A DNA stretch of 6,644 nucleotides from UBA1138 sp036338615 (lineage in GTDB: Bacteria; Gemmatimonadota; Gemmatimonadetes; Longimicrobiales; Gaopeijiaceae), in assembly GCA_036338615.1 (NCBI GenBank), contig JAYZBT010000096.1, positions 1 through 6,644 of the forward strand, written 5' to 3'. Made by a program: the position numbers and the translations under genes. The notes under the pieces were generated by a model. That model saw only the letters and a program-made list of their open reading frames with translations, had not been told where the DNA came from and searched no databases. The first letter of the stretch is position 1. The number at the start of each line of letters is the position of its first letter. Below, one piece after another: positions 5,821 through 6,644 of the stretch.

Positions 5821-6644
5821 ATGCCGACCGTGAAGACCCAGATCCCAAGTTCGCAGCGCTGGCGGTTGGCCCGAGGCGTGGTCTTCTGCGGGCCCGTCGG
5901 GGTGCTGTTCTTCGCGGGGCTGAGTGCCGCCTCGGCCCAGGAACTGCCCAAGGAGCTACCCGCTCGTGTCCCCGCTCAGTTCATGTCCTATCAGGGGGCG
6001 CCCTGGCTGGAACGCGCCGAGCGCGTCGCCGAGGAGATGCCGGACGAGATGCTGGCGGCGATGGGCCTCGAGGACGGAGACGTAGTCGCCGACATCGGTG
6101 TCGGCTCCGGATACCACGCGCGCAGGATGGCCCGGCTCGTGGCTCCCACGGGCACGGTCTACGGTGTGGACATCCAGCCCGAGATGCTGGAGATCCTACG
6201 TGGCCACATCGAACGGGAAGGTCTCTCCGGTATCGTGCCGGTGTTGAGTGAGTTCGACGACCCCAAGCTGCCCGAAAGTGAGATCGATTGGATCCTGCTC
6301 GTCGACGTGTACCACGAGTTCTCGGACCACGAGGCGATGCTCGCCAAGATGCGGCAGGCGTTGAAGCCGGACGGGAGGGTGGCGCTGGTCGAGTACCGGG
6401 TCGAAGACGGCACGGGCGACCACATCAAGCCCGACCACCGCATGTCGGTACGCCAGGTGCTCAGCGAATGGAATCCAGCGGGATTCGACCTCGTCGAGCT
6501 GCACGAATTCCTGCCCGGCCAACACCTGTTCGTCTTCCAAGCGACGCGCGGCGACCGCGGGACCGAGTCGCTTGGGGTCATCGAGGAGTACGACTTGTTC
6601 GAGGCCGTGCGCGAGGGCCTTGTCGAGGTGGTGGCGACGGGCCA
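5821..6644 (+). CDS. Exported class I SAM-dependent methyltransferase-fold protein (3' end cut by window)
   Basis: At least 274 residues are visible with no stop before the window edge. Residues 1-39 look like a signal peptide: a basic n-region ending QRWRLARG, a hydrophobic stretch VVFCGPVGVLFFAGL, then ASA|QE cleavage after Ala39. A Rossmann methyltransferase core follows: VVADIGVGSGYHARRMA (88-104, SAM motif I), acidic YGVDIQP (114-120), IDWILLVDVYHEF (155-167) and LKPDGRVALVEYR (181-193). The end of the core, IKPDHRMSVRQV and FLPGQHLFVF, fits a family I recall with ubiE-like cores. After about residue 245 an extension begins (EEYDLFEAVREGLVEV) and runs off the window. The substrate is unknown. 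Export is odd because SAM is cytoplasmic. A shorter start at Met55 would remove the signal but lacks an SD. It is divergent from the metallo-hydrolase gene. Confidence 0.8.
   Translation, partial: MPTVKTQIPSSQRWRLARGVVFCGPVGVLFFAGLSAASAQELPKELPARVPAQFMSYQGAPWLERAERVAEEMPDEMLAAMGLEDGDVVADIGVGSGYHARRMARLVAPTGTVYGVDIQPEMLEILRGHIEREGLSGIVPVLSEFDDPKLPESEIDWILLVDVYHEFSDHEAMLAKMRQALKPDGRVALVEYRVEDGTGDHIKPDHRMSVRQVLSEWNPAGFDLVELHEFLPGQHLFVFQATRGDRGTESLGVIEEYDLFEAVREGLVEVVATG

Noticed and set aside
5460..6251. 263-residue plus-strand ORF crossing the divergent gap
   Set aside because: Runs antisense through the metallo-hydrolase start and out of frame through the methyltransferase-fold gene; arginine/glycine-rich shadow.
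5983..6644. Cytoplasmic start of the methyltransferase-fold protein at Met55
   Set aside because: No SD precedes it, whereas the ATG at 5821 has a well-placed GAGGAG; kept only as an alternative.
1..6644. tRNA, rRNA, CRISPR array or intact insertion sequence
   Set aside because: No cloverleaf, conserved rRNA segment, regularly spaced repeat or paired terminal inverted repeats were seen by eye.

Overview
This is a GC-rich stretch of bacterial chromosome. Every complete gene has a clear Shine-Dalgarno (SD) sequence and a Gram-negative style export signal. The mix of a secreted arylsulfotransferase-type propeller, a peptide-amidating-lyase-like lipoprotein, a secreted metallo-beta-lactamase-fold hydrolase and a secreted methyltransferase-fold protein suggests an environmental Gemmatimonadota or Acidobacteriota-like lineage. 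That placement is inference from protein style, not from any marker gene.

Layout: (1) 1-689 has no complete gene. On the minus strand it holds a probable N-terminal remnant of a class I methyltransferase (518-658) and an unidentified coding-like open frame (292-522). (2) 690-2009 (-) encodes a secreted arylsulfotransferase (ASST)-family beta-propeller. (3) 2010-2428 is a 419-base divergent gap with a 14-base dyad upstream of the ASST gene and a small uncertain minus-strand ORF (2134-2343). (4) 2429-3688 (+) encodes a lipoprotein of the peptidyl-alpha-hydroxyglycine alpha-amidating lyase (PAL) family, with every active-site residue I can align. (5) 3689-4056 is gene debris: a frameshifted DCC-family (DUF393) fragment followed by a DoxX-like membrane-protein fragment, each in a different frame. 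(6) 4057-5682 (-) encodes a secreted two-part metallo-beta-lactamase-fold hydrolase with all metal ligands. (7) 5683-5820 is a divergent promoter gap with an imperfect inverted repeat. (8) 5821 to the right edge (+) encodes a methyltransferase-fold protein that carries a signal peptide; it is cut off by the window end.

How they fit together: the four full-size genes are monocistronic or divergent pairs rather than one operon. What unites them is location, since all four products are predicted to leave the cytoplasm. No pathway is proven. The decayed fragments at 292-658 and 3706-4055 suggest a region that has gained and lost genes between stable secreted-enzyme genes. The most notable points are the intact PAL active site in a free-standing bacterial lipoprotein, the exported methyltransferase, and the two-gene wreck at 3706-4055.
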